Shown here: positions 6,438 to 14,708 of the stretch, piece after piece
How positions within the stretch are numbered: position 1 is the first letter of the stretch
Layout of the letters: each line of letters starts with the position of its first letter
DNA from: Phenylobacterium sp.
Lineage (GTDB): Bacteria; Pseudomonadota; Alphaproteobacteria; Caulobacterales; Caulobacteraceae
Length of the DNA: 17,052 nucleotides
Direction: 5' to 3'
Assembly (NCBI GenBank): GCA_028290925.1
Contig: JAQGIX010000195.1
Location: 1-17,052 of the forward strand
Program-made: the position numbers and the translations under genes
Notes under the pieces: generated by a model
What the model saw: only the letters and a program-made list of their open reading frames with translations
Told to the model about the DNA's origin: nothing
The model's database searches: none

Positions 6438-8569
6438 GCCGCCGCGAGGCCGCGACCCGCCCCAGCGCGAGCCGGCCCCGGCGGCCGTTCTCGTGGCGGC
6501 GCGCCTTGCTGCCGATCCACCGCTGGATCGCGCTCACCCTCGGGATCGTGGTGCTCGCCTCGGCCATCACCGGCGCCGGCATGGCGTTCCGCAAGCAGCT
6601 CGATCCGCTGGTCTATCCGCGGATGCTGCAGGCGCCGGCCTGCGCGGCGCGCCTGCCGCTCGACCAGTTCGTGAGCCGCGCCCGGGCGCTGCATCCGACG
6701 GGCAAGCTCGACTACATCCGCCTGCTCGGCCGGCCGGACGCGCCGGTCATCCTGCGGTTCGCGGACAAGGACACCTATTACTTCGATCCGTGCAGCGGGG
6801 CGGTGCTCGGCGAGCAGAACCGCTACGCGGGTTTCTTCGGCCGGATCGAGCAGCTGCACCGCTTCGTCTATGTGAAGAACGGTGGCTGGCTGGTGGGCGC
6901 GGGCGCGCTGGCCGCCGCGCTCGGCCTGGTGATCGGTGGGCTGGTGGTCTGGTGGCCGCGGGCGCCGCGCCGCCTGGCCGACGGCCTCAGGCTCAACACC
7001 AACCTCAGGGGTCGCGCCTTCGAGCTCGACCTGCACCGGACGCTGGGCGCCTACGCGGCGACCCTGCTGCTGGTCAGCTCGCTGACCGCCCTGCCGCAGG
7101 CGTTCGATTTCGTGAAGAACGGTCTCAACACCCTCACCGGCACGCCGGCCGAGACCACGCCGCAGTCGGCGCCGCCGGCGACGACCGGCCATAAGGCCGC
7201 CAAGATTTCCATGGAGCAGGCTTGGCGCATGGTCCAGGCCCTGTCGCCGCATCCGCGGGAGGCGCTGCTGCACCTGCCGTTGAAGGCCAGGAGCCCGATC
7301 GAGATCTTCACCATCGCCGCCGACGCCCCGCACGCCAACGCGCGGACCTACCTCTACCTCGACGCCTATTCCGGCCGCGTCCTGCGCTTCACGCCCTATG
7401 GGCGGATGGGGCTGGGCGGGAAGATCTATTTCTGGACCCTGTCGATCCACACCGGCGAGGTCGGCGGAATCGTCGGCCAGGTCCTGCTGTTCCTGGGCGC
7501 GCTGTCGGTCCCGGTGCTGGCCTATACCGGCGTCTCCAGCTACCTGCGGCGGCGCTTCGCGAGACGGAAGCCCGCGCCGTCGATCGCGGCGGACGGGGCG
7601 CCGCCCCGCCAGCCGACCGGACGCCGGGTCCGCGTCGCCCGGATCACCACCGAGGCGCCGGGGGTCAAGAGCTTCGAGCTGGTCAGCGCCGACGGCCGGC
7701 CGCTCACGCCCGCGACGCCGGGGGCGCACATCGACGTCCATCCCCTGCCGGGCCTGGTGCGGCAATATTCGTTGTGCAGTGGTCCGCAGGACCAGGATCG
7801 CTACCTGATCGCGGTGCGGCGGGATTCCGCCTCGCGGGGCGGGTCGCGGGCGATGCACGATAAGGTCCGGCAAGGCGACCTGCTGAGCATCAGCGAGCCG
7901 CGCAACCACTTCGCGCTGCATTACGCGGCCGCCAGCCATCTGCTGCTGGCCCGCGGCATCGGAATCACGCCGATCCTGGCCATGGCCCGCGCCCTGGCCG
8001 CGGCGGGCGCCGAGTTCCGGCTCGAATACTTCACCCGCTCTGCGGAGCACACACCGTTCCATGACCTGCTGAGCGGGCCCGAATATGCCGGCCGCGTGCG
8101 GTTCCACCACGGGTTGGAGGTGGAGGCCCAGGCCGAGCTGATCGAGGGCCTGCTGTCGGCGCGGCCGGACGGAGCCCACGTCTACGTCTGCGGCGCCCGC
8201 CCGTTCATGGACATGGTCGAGGCGGCGGCGCGGGCCTGGCCGGCCGAGGCGCTGCACCGGGAATATTTCACTGCCGATCCCTGCGCGTGGGCCGGCGAGC
8301 GGCATGGCTTCGAGGTCAAGCTGGCGCGCAGCGGGACCACCATCCACGTGCCGCCCGAGCTCAGCATCGCCTCGGCGCTGGCCGGCGCCGGGATCCACGT
8401 GGAGACCTCCTGCGAGCAGGGCGTCTGCGGCGCCTGCCTGACCCGCGTGCTGGAAGGGGCGCCCGACCACCGCGACGCCGTGCTATCGGCGGTGGAGCGC
8501 GAACGCGGCGACCGCATGCTGGTCTGCGTCTCCCGCGCCTATGGCGGTCAACTCACGCTTGATCTTTGA
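6434..8569 (+). CDS. PepSY membrane protein fused to an FMN/NAD(P)H and 2Fe-2S reductase
   Basis: A 711-residue fusion protein. The N-terminal half is a PepSY-associated transmembrane unit with membrane segments at about 31-51, 152-174, 205-223 and 343-365 and periplasmic PepSY-like stretches between them. Histidines H29, H142, H201 and H339 lie at the membrane ends; in related siderophore reductases such as FoxB such histidines hold haem. From about 390 on there is a phthalate-dioxygenase-reductase-type module: flavin motif R443-Q-Y-S-L447, nucleotide-binding G508-I-G-I-T-P513, CGARPFM near 580, and a C-terminal plant-type 2Fe-2S ferredoxin with C660-x4-C665-x2-C668 and C698. Electrons would flow from cytoplasmic NAD(P)H through FMN and the iron-sulfur cluster to the membrane unit and on to a periplasmic acceptor. 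It overlaps the preceding gene by 4 bp with GGAG at 6417-6420 as ribosome site. The acceptor (ferric complex, haem or other) is not known. Confidence 0.9.
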   Translation: MSRREAATRPSASRPRRPFSWRRALLPIHRWIALTLGIVVLASAITGAGMAFRKQLDPLVYPRMLQAPACAARLPLDQFVSRARALHPTGKLDYIRLLGRPDAPVILRFADKDTYYFDPCSGAVLGEQNRYAGFFGRIEQLHRFVYVKNGGWLVGAGALAAALGLVIGGLVVWWPRAPRRLADGLRLNTNLRGRAFELDLHRTLGAYAATLLLVSSLTALPQAFDFVKNGLNTLTGTPAETTPQSAPPATTGHKAAKISMEQAWRMVQALSPHPREALLHLPLKARSPIEIFTIAADAPHANARTYLYLDAYSGRVLRFTPYGRMGLGGKIYFWTLSIHTGEVGGIVGQVLLFLGALSVPVLAYTGVSSYLRRRFARRKPAPSIAADGAPPRQPTGRRVRVARITTEAPGVKSFELVSADGRPLTPATPGAHIDVHPLPGLVRQYSLCSGPQDQDRYLIAVRRDSASRGGSRAMHDKVRQGDLLSISEPRNHFALHYAAASHLLLARGIGITPILAMARALAAAGAEFRLEYFTRSAEHTPFHDLLSGPEYAGRVRFHHGLEVEAQAELIEGLLSARPDGAHVYVCGARPFMDMVEAAARAWPAEALHREYFTADPCAWAGERHGFEVKLARSGTTIHVPPELSIASALAGAGIHVETSCEQGVCGACLTRVLEGAPDHRDAVLSAVERERGDRMLVCVSRAYGGQLTLDL

Positions 8570-8619
8570 CGCCGGCCGCTGAACAGGACATGTCGCGTTT
8601 GAATGACATCGATGGCCGA

Positions 8620-9984
8620 ATGAAATCTCGTCGGACACGCACCGTGGCGGCGATCGCCCTCCTCGCGGCGCTGCTCAGCGGCTGCGCGCTCTATCACGCC
8701 CGCCCGCTGCCGACGGCGGCGGACCAGCGGCCGGGCCCGGCGGCGCTGAAGGTCGATGTGGCCCGCCTGCGGGTCGCGCCGCTGAAGCCGGTGGTGGTGG
8801 ATCCCAGCGACGGCCTCGATCCGCTTGAGGTCGCCGTCCTGGCGGTGCTCAACAGCCCGGACCTGCAGGCCAAGCGGGTGGCCCTCGGGGTGAAGGGCGC
8901 GGAGGTGTTCGCCACAGGCCTGCTGCCCGACCCGCAGATCAGCGTCAGCCGTGACAACCCGATCTCCGGGCCCGACACCCACAAGGCCTACAACGTCTCG
9001 CCGAGCCTCGACATCGCCGGCATGCTCGCCACCGCCAACCTGCATCGGGCGGCGCGGTTCACGGCCAAGCAGGCCGACCTCGACCTGCTCTGGGCGGAAT
9101 GGACCACGGCCCAGCAGGCGCGGCAGTTCGCCGAAACGGCGCTCGCCGATGAGGCCCGGGTGGCCTACCTGCAGCGGGTGGTGGCCGCCGCCGCCGACCG
9201 CTATGCCCGCTCGAGCCGCGCGCTGGAGCGCCATGACGTGACGCTGCAGACGACGGCCGCCGATCTGGCCGCCAAGCTCGACGCCCAGACGCTGATGGCG
9301 ACCGCCCTGCACGACGCCCTGAAGGCCCGCCGCGACCTGAACGCCCTGTTGAACCTGGACGCCGCGGTGACCCTGCCGCTGGTCCAGGGCCCCGCGCCCC
9401 AGACCTACAATCCGGCGGCGGTGCAGGCGGTGCTGGGCTCGCTGCCGACCCGCCGGCCGGACCTCCTGGCGCTGCAGGCGGGCTACCAGGCGCAGGACGC
9501 CAATGTGCGCAGGGCGGTGATCGCCCAGTTCCCGCTGGCCAGCATCGCCTACGCCTATGCCAAGGACCCGGCCGGAACCACCACCCAGGGCCTCTCGGCG
9601 GTGCTGGCCTTGCGGATCTTCGGCAATAAGCGCGCCGACGTGCGCGTGCAGAACGCCACCCGCGAGCAGCTCAGGGCCGAATACCAAGCCCGGCTCGACC
9701 AGACCGCGGCGGAGGTGCGCAACGCCCAGGCCGAGATGGCCGGGGCCCGCGCTCAGGCCGCCTTGCTGCGCATCGACGTACCGCGCCTGGAAGCCCTCGT
9801 GGGGTCTGCCGTGAACGCCTATGACCGCGGCGACCTCGACAGCCAAACCTATCTCACCCTGACCCAGAACGTGCTCTTCAAGCGCGCCGACCTGGACGAC
9901 CGCGAACTGGCCGCGCGCCTCGCGGAGATCCAGCTGGAGACGGCGCTATTCCTGCCGCCCGCCAATTCAAGGACCGCCCCATGA
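8620..9984 (+). CDS. TolC-family outer-membrane channel lipoprotein of an RND efflux system
   Basis: A 454-residue outer-membrane efflux protein. In-frame starts exist at 8566 (TTG, overlapping the previous stop) and 8590 (ATG), but the ATG at 8620 opens into a clean lipoprotein signal, MKSRRTRTVAAIALLAALL then S-G-C22, so I choose it; no start has a convincing ribosome site. The mature protein has the two long-helix repeats of the OEP family: LDPLEVAVLAVLNSPDLQAKR starts the first and NPAAVQAVLGSLPTRRPDLLALQ the second, each followed by Ala-rich coiled-coil helices, with the typical LPDPQISVSRDNP strand between. It would form the trimeric exit duct for the pump encoded just downstream, and its stop overlaps the next start (ATGA). 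Confidence 0.9.
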   Translation: MKSRRTRTVAAIALLAALLSGCALYHARPLPTAADQRPGPAALKVDVARLRVAPLKPVVVDPSDGLDPLEVAVLAVLNSPDLQAKRVALGVKGAEVFATGLLPDPQISVSRDNPISGPDTHKAYNVSPSLDIAGMLATANLHRAARFTAKQADLDLLWAEWTTAQQARQFAETALADEARVAYLQRVVAAAADRYARSSRALERHDVTLQTTAADLAAKLDAQTLMATALHDALKARRDLNALLNLDAAVTLPLVQGPAPQTYNPAAVQAVLGSLPTRRPDLLALQAGYQAQDANVRRAVIAQFPLASIAYAYAKDPAGTTTQGLSAVLALRIFGNKRADVRVQNATREQLRAEYQARLDQTAAEVRNAQAEMAGARAQAALLRIDVPRLEALVGSAVNAYDRGDLDSQTYLTLTQNVLFKRADLDDRELAARLAEIQLETALFLPPANSRTAP

Positions 9985-11039
9985 GCCGCAACAGACTCCT
10001 AGGCGTCGCGGTCGCCGTCCTTGTGCTGGTCGCCGTTGTCGCCGTGGTGCTGATGCGCCGCGCGGGCGGCGGGGCCGCGGAGGCCGATGCGACCCCGACC
10101 GCCGTGGTCACGGTCGCCGCCGCGCGCAGCGAGACGCTCCAGGACGTGGTCTCCGTCTACGGCGTGGTGACGGCCGATCCGGCCGGCGCCATGACCGTCG
10201 CGGCGCCCAAGCAGGTGATCGTCCTGCGGGTGCTGGTCCGCTCGGGCCAGACGGTGGCCGCCGGCCAGCCGGTGGTCGAGGTGGCCAGCGCTCCGGGCGC
10301 CCAGCTCGCCTACCGCCAGGCGGTGGACGCGGCGGCCTTCGCCCGCACCGAGCTGGCCCGCGTGCAGCGGCTTTACGATGAGCGGCTGGCCGCCAACGAC
10401 CAGCTGGCGGCGGCCAAGAAGGCGCTGGCCGACGCCGAGGCGGCGCTGGCCGCCCAGCAGCAGCAGGGCGGGGGCCACGCCTCGCAGAGCCTGACGGCGC
10501 CCGCCGCCGGCATCGTGACCAGTGTCTCGGCCTCGCCCGGCGACCATGTGGCCCAGGACGCGCCGCTGGTGGTCCTGGCCCGGGCCGGCGGGGAGGCCGT
10601 CAAGCTGGGGCTGGAGCCCAGCGCAGGACGCTTCGCGCCCGGCCAGGCGGTGACCATCCGCTCGGTGGCCGGCGGCCCGCCGATCCAATCGCGACTGACC
10701 ATGGTCGGCCGCGCGGCCGACCAGACCACCAAGACGATCGACGCCATCGCCTCGCTCAACGGCGCGCCGCTGGCGATCGGGGCGGGCGTGCAGGGCGACG
10801 TGGTCACCGGGGTGCATACGGGCCTGGTGGCCCCGCGCGCCGCGGTGGTGTTCGACGAGACAGGTCCGCACCTCTTCACCATCTCCGGCGGCAAGGCCCA
10901 CCGGATCTTCGTCCAGATCGGGCTCGATCACGGCGATGAGATCGAGGTGCGCGGCGCCATTGCGCCCGGCGCGGCGATCGCGGTGGAAGGCGCCTACGAA
11001 CTGCAGGACGGCATGGCCGTGAAGGTCCGCGCCAAATGA
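9981..11039 (+). CDS. RND efflux membrane-fusion (periplasmic adaptor) protein
   Basis: A 352-residue adaptor of the HlyD/AcrA type that joins the inner-membrane pump to the TolC-type channel. Residues 6-24 form an N-terminal membrane anchor. Two half-lipoyl motifs (VIVLRVLVRSGQTVAAGQPV at about 78-97 and TAPAAGIVTSVSASPGDHV at about 170-188) flank a short helical hairpin of roughly 50 residues ending in a QQQQ-Gly-His turn; a beta-barrel and membrane-proximal domain follow. The hairpin is short compared with AcrA, as in heavy-metal-type adaptors, but no Met- or His-rich metal site is visible. AAGGA at 9969-9973 is seven bases before the ATG; both ends overlap neighbours by 4 bp, so the three pump genes are translationally coupled. 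Confidence 0.92.
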   Translation: MSRNRLLGVAVAVLVLVAVVAVVLMRRAGGGAAEADATPTAVVTVAAARSETLQDVVSVYGVVTADPAGAMTVAAPKQVIVLRVLVRSGQTVAAGQPVVEVASAPGAQLAYRQAVDAAAFARTELARVQRLYDERLAANDQLAAAKKALADAEAALAAQQQQGGGHASQSLTAPAAGIVTSVSASPGDHVAQDAPLVVLARAGGEAVKLGLEPSAGRFAPGQAVTIRSVAGGPPIQSRLTMVGRAADQTTKTIDAIASLNGAPLAIGAGVQGDVVTGVHTGLVAPRAAVVFDETGPHLFTISGGKAHRIFVQIGLDHGDEIEVRGAIAPGAAIAVEGAYELQDGMAVKVRAK

Positions 11040-14000
11040 ACTTCGCCCAGTTCGTCGCCCGGCGCCGACGCTCGCTCCTGACCCTGCTCTCCATGCTGAT
11101 CGTGGCCGGCGTGGTCGGCGCCTTCGTCATGCCGGTCAGCCTGTTCCCGACCGTCTTCTTCCCCCGCATCGCCGTCGCGATTGAGGCCGGCGACCGGCCG
11201 CCGGACCAGATGGAGGCGGTGATCACGCGTCCGGCGGAGCAGGCGGTCCGCGCCATCCCGGGCGTGCAGAACCTGCGCTCCACGACCAGCCGCGGCTCGG
11301 CCGAGATGTCGATCAACTTCGCCTGGGGTTCGGACATGAACCTGGCGCTGCAACGCGTGCAGTCGGCGCTGCAGGGCGCGCAGCAATCCCTGCCGGCCGG
11401 CGTGATGTTCGACGTCCGCCGCATGGACCCGACGACTTTCCCGGTCGCCGCCTACAGCCTGACCTCGCAGACCGCGACGCCGGTCGAGCTCCGCCGCTTC
11501 GCGGACCGCACCCTGGCGCCGGTGCTCTCGACCATCAACGGCGTGGCCCGCGTCACCAGCCAGGGCGGGGCGGCCGGCGAGTACCGCATCGAGGCGGATC
11601 CGGCGAAGCTGTGGGCCAACGGCCTGTCCGTCGCCGACGTGGCGACCGCGGTGTCCGGCGCCAATGTGCTGACCTCGGCCGGCCGGCTGGAGGACCGCGG
11701 CAAGCTGCTCCTGGTGCTGACCGATTCCCGGCTGACCGATCCGCGGCAGATCGAGAACGTCGTGGTGAAGACCCTCGGCGGGACCGTCCTGCGGGTGCGC
11801 GACGTGGCGACCGTCTCGGCCGCGCCCGCGCCGCAGTGGATCCGGGTCACCGCCGACGGCCGCGATGCGGTGCTGGTCAACGTCTACCAGCAGCCCGGCG
11901 GCAACACCGTGCAGATCGCCAAGCAGGTGGAAACCATCTTCCAGAAGGCGCGCGGCCAGGGCCCGGCCGACATGCAGGTGAAGGCCTGGTACGACCAGAG
12001 CTACCTGATCTTGGAATCCGCCTCGGCGCTGCGCAACGCCATCATCATCGGCGTAGTGCTGGCGGCGCTGGTGCTGCTGGTGTTCCTGCGCGACTGGAAG
12101 GTGACCATGGCCGCCGTGGTGGCGGTGCCGGCGACGCTGGCGGCCACGACGCTGATCCTCCTCTTGGTGGGCCAGAGCTTCAACATCATGACGCTGGGCG
12201 GCATGGCCGCGGCCATCGGGCTGATCATCGACGACGCCATCGTCATGATCGAGCACATCGAACGGCGGCTGGGGGAAAGTTCCGACAAGGGCCACGCGAC
12301 GATCGTCCGGGCGGTTTCGGAGTTCATGCGGCCGCTGGTCGGCTCCTCGGCCGCGACCATCGTCATCTTCCTGCCGCTCGCCTTCCTGACCGGCGTCACC
12401 GGCGCCTTCTTCAAGGCGCTGTCGATCACCATGGCGGTGGCGCTGACGGTGTCGTTCCTGATCGCCTGGTGGCTGGTGCCGGTGCTTGTGGAGCAGATGG
12501 TCAAGCGGCGCGGCCACGTGGCCGAGCTCAATCCCCAGGGTCCGATGCTGCGCCGCTATCGAGGCGCGCTGGAGCGTGTGGTGGCGCGGCCCATCCTGGC
12601 CGTGGCCGGGGTGGCCGTCGTCGCGGCGATCGGCGTCTTCAGCTTCCTGAACGTCGGCACCGGCTTCATCCCAAAGATCGATGAGGGCGGCTTCATCTTC
12701 GACTACATCGCCCCACCGGGCATGTCGCTGACGGAGACCGACCGGCTGGTTCGCCAGATCGAGGCGGTGATCCGCGAGACGCCCGACGTCGACACCTATT
12801 CCCGCCGCACCGGCATACAGCTCGGCGGCGGGCTGACCGAGCCCAACACGGGCGACTTCTTCATCCGCCTGAAGACCAAGGGCCGACGCCCGATCGAAGA
12901 GATCATGAACGAGGTCCGCAGCAAGGTGCAGGAGCGCGTGCCGGGCATGCAGGTCGAGACCGCCCAGCTGATGGAGGACCTGATCGGCGACCTGACCGCC
13001 GTGCCGCAGCCCATCGAGGTCAAGCTCTACAGCGACGATACGGCGCTCTTGCAGAAGACCGCGCCACTGGTCGCCGATGCGATCGGCAAGGTGCGCGGCG
13101 TCACCGAGATCAAGACCGGCGTGGTGATCGCCGGCGACGGCCTTCAGATCCAGGTCGATCCGGTGCGCGCCGAGCTTGAGGGGATCGACGCGGCCGAGGC
13201 CAGCAAGCAGATCGAGGGACTGCTGACCGGCAATGTCGCGACCCAGATCCAGTCGGGCCCGTTCCTGGCCAATGTGCGGGTCTGGACCCCGGCCGCCGTC
13301 CGCGCCCGTATCGGACAGGTGGGAAGCCTGATGCTGAAGGCGCCGACCGACGGCCACCTGTTCCCGGTCTCCCGCATCGCCACCTTGCAGGTGGTCAGCG
13401 GCCAGGCGGAGATCAGCCGCGAGAACATGCGCCGGATGGATGCGGTGACCGCGCGGGTGGAAGGCCGCGACACCGGCTCGGCCGCCCAGGAGGTCCAGCG
13501 GACCGTCGGCAAGCCGGGGTTCCTGCCCGCGGGCATGACCTTCGAGATGGGCGGCCTCTATGCCGAACAGCAGGCGGCGTTCCGCGGCATGGCCCTGGTG
13601 TTCGCCGCGGCCGTGGCGGCGGTGTTCGTGCTGCTGCTGTTGATCTACGAGAGCTTCCGGATCGCCTTCGCCATCCTGTTGATGCCGCTGGCGGCGGCCT
13701 CGGCGGTGGCGATCGGGCTGTGGCTGACCGGCGTGGAGCTCAACATCATGGCCTTGATGGGGACCACCATGATCCTCGGCATCGCCACCGAGGTCGCCAT
13801 CTTCTACTTCACCGAATACGAGTCACTGGTGGCCGAGGGCGTCGAGCCGGAGGTGGCCTTGGTGCAGGCGGGCGTCAACCGGTTGCGCCCGATCGCCATG
13901 ACCACGCTGGCGGCGATCCTGGCGCTGGCTCCCCTGGCGCTGGCGCTCGGCGGAGGCTCGTCCATGGAGCGGCCGCTGGCCATCGCGATCATCTCCGGCC

Positions 14001-14092
14001 TGATCGCCCAGGGCCCGCTGGTGCTGCTGGCCATGCCGGCGCTCTACCGGCTGTTGGGCGGGACGCGGGCGGACCGGGCCGAGGCCGCCTGA
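11036..14092 (+). CDS. RND-superfamily efflux pump (inner-membrane proton antiporter)
   Basis: A full-length 1018-residue RND pump with 12 predicted membrane helices (first at about 12-32, a group around 335-500, another from 850 to 1000) and two large periplasmic loops. It would expel substrates in exchange for protons through the adaptor and channel encoded directly upstream. Helix 4 carries the acidic pair D399-D400 in GLIIDDAIVMIEH, as in multidrug (HAE-type) pumps. Helix 10, where multidrug pumps have a conserved lysine (AcrB K940), instead reads GIA-T918-E919-VAIFYF, closer to the acidic residue of the CusA metal pump. The substrate class therefore cannot be set from the sequence. The gene overlaps the adaptor gene by 4 bp, and its stop codon lies within the Pho-type array at 14089-14126. 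Confidence 0.93.
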   Translation: MNFAQFVARRRRSLLTLLSMLIVAGVVGAFVMPVSLFPTVFFPRIAVAIEAGDRPPDQMEAVITRPAEQAVRAIPGVQNLRSTTSRGSAEMSINFAWGSDMNLALQRVQSALQGAQQSLPAGVMFDVRRMDPTTFPVAAYSLTSQTATPVELRRFADRTLAPVLSTINGVARVTSQGGAAGEYRIEADPAKLWANGLSVADVATAVSGANVLTSAGRLEDRGKLLLVLTDSRLTDPRQIENVVVKTLGGTVLRVRDVATVSAAPAPQWIRVTADGRDAVLVNVYQQPGGNTVQIAKQVETIFQKARGQGPADMQVKAWYDQSYLILESASALRNAIIIGVVLAALVLLVFLRDWKVTMAAVVAVPATLAATTLILLLVGQSFNIMTLGGMAAAIGLIIDDAIVMIEHIERRLGESSDKGHATIVRAVSEFMRPLVGSSAATIVIFLPLAFLTGVTGAFFKALSITMAVALTVSFLIAWWLVPVLVEQMVKRRGHVAELNPQGPMLRRYRGALERVVARPILAVAGVAVVAAIGVFSFLNVGTGFIPKIDEGGFIFDYIAPPGMSLTETDRLVRQIEAVIRETPDVDTYSRRTGIQLGGGLTEPNTGDFFIRLKTKGRRPIEEIMNEVRSKVQERVPGMQVETAQLMEDLIGDLTAVPQPIEVKLYSDDTALLQKTAPLVADAIGKVRGVTEIKTGVVIAGDGLQIQVDPVRAELEGIDAAEASKQIEGLLTGNVATQIQSGPFLANVRVWTPAAVRARIGQVGSLMLKAPTDGHLFPVSRIATLQVVSGQAEISRENMRRMDAVTARVEGRDTGSAAQEVQRTVGKPGFLPAGMTFEMGGLYAEQQAAFRGMALVFAAAVAAVFVLLLLIYESFRIAFAILLMPLAAASAVAIGLWLTGVELNIMALMGTTMILGIATEVAIFYFTEYESLVAEGVEPEVALVQAGVNRLRPIAMTTLAAILALAPLALALGGGSSMERPLAIAIISGLIAQGPLVLLAMPALYRLLGGTRADRAEAA

Positions 14093-14126
14093 ATCCGCGT
14101 TCAGGCGGCTTTCACCCTGGCTTCAG
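14089..14126 (+). promoter_or_regulatory. Pho-box-like array overlapping the end of the RND pump gene
   Basis: CTGAA (14089-14093), TTCAG (14100-14104), TTCAC (14111-14115) and TTCAG (14122-14126) are spaced exactly 11 bp apart, as in the other three arrays. The first element includes the TGA stop of the pump gene. The array is about 55 bp before the ATG at 14182 and should give the two downstream genes their own promoter in addition to read-through. No -10 is obvious. Confidence 0.73.
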
Positions 14127-14181
14127 CTTGGCGTCGTCCGTTCCCCGCCAAGAACCACGAAGAATTCTTAGGGAGAAGATG

Positions 14182-14706
14182 ATGACGCTTGTTCGAAACT
14201 GGGCCGCGCCGACCTCGGCGGCGCTCGCCCTGATGATGGCCGGCGCCGTGGCCGCGCAGACCGCGCCCGCCAAGAACTGGACCGCGCCCAGCCACAAGAT
14301 CTACGCCCAGGTGCTCTCCGACCAGACCATGGCCAAGCATCCTGAGCTGCAGAGCGTCACCTTCCACGGCGTGCCGCCGGGCATGAGCAAGGTCTATACG
14401 ATGTTCGCCGGCTCCTATCCGGAGCGGATCGGCAACCCGGACGATCCCGACGACATCGACGTCATCGTCAAGGGCGTCACCCTCATCGACCCGCGCTGGC
14501 ATCGCAACGACACGGTGAAGCGGTTCGTGATCCAGGAGCCGCTGCGCGACAAGTCCGGCGAGAACATCGGGCTCATCGTCTACGCCTTCAAGACCTCGAA
14601 GGAGAACAAGGGCGAGCGGGTCTACACCAAGGCGGCGATGGACATGCGCGACGCCCTGCAGGCGAAGATCCCCAGCTACGCGGCGCTGTTCGAGCCGGCG
14701 AAGTAG
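14182..14706 (+). CDS. Secreted single-domain paralogue of the duplicated-domain protein at 3681-4577
   Basis: A 174-residue exported protein. GGGAG at 14171-14175 is six bases before the ATG at 14182; a second ATG directly before it (14179) is also possible. Residues 1-25 are a signal peptide (hydrophobic ALALMMAGAVAAQ). The mature part is one copy of the same domain found twice in the protein at 3681-4577: IYAQVLSDQTMAKHPEL matches IYAQALVDQTLSAHPEI, then HGVPPGMSKVY for the PPGSKTNV motif, an Asp-rich D-D-x-DVIVKG, and PLRDKSGENIGLIVYAFK for PLNNAKGKRIGALGVVFAY. It is more divergent than the two tandem copies are from each other. The function is unknown; a periplasmic sensor or ligand-binding role is inferred from the Cache-like outline. 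It is followed after 2 bp by the solute-binding protein gene. Confidence 0.86.
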   Translation: MTLVRNWAAPTSAALALMMAGAVAAQTAPAKNWTAPSHKIYAQVLSDQTMAKHPELQSVTFHGVPPGMSKVYTMFAGSYPERIGNPDDPDDIDVIVKGVTLIDPRWHRNDTVKRFVIQEPLRDKSGENIGLIVYAFKTSKENKGERVYTKAAMDMRDALQAKIPSYAALFEPAK

Positions 14707-14708
14707 TC

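Noticed and set aside
8566..8619. Longer N-terminus for the TolC-type protein from the TTG at 8566 or ATG at 8590
   Set aside because: These would put 10-18 polar residues before a complete lipoprotein signal, and neither has a well-placed ribosome site.
10994..13357. A 787-codon minus-strand open frame opposite the RND pump gene
   Set aside because: His/Asp/Arg/Gly-rich shadow of the pump gene with no recognisable motif.
11036..14092. Assigning the pump to heavy-metal export because of its CusA-like helix 10
   Set aside because: Helix 4 is of the multidrug type and neither the pump nor the adaptor shows a clear metal-binding site, so a specific substrate class is not justified.
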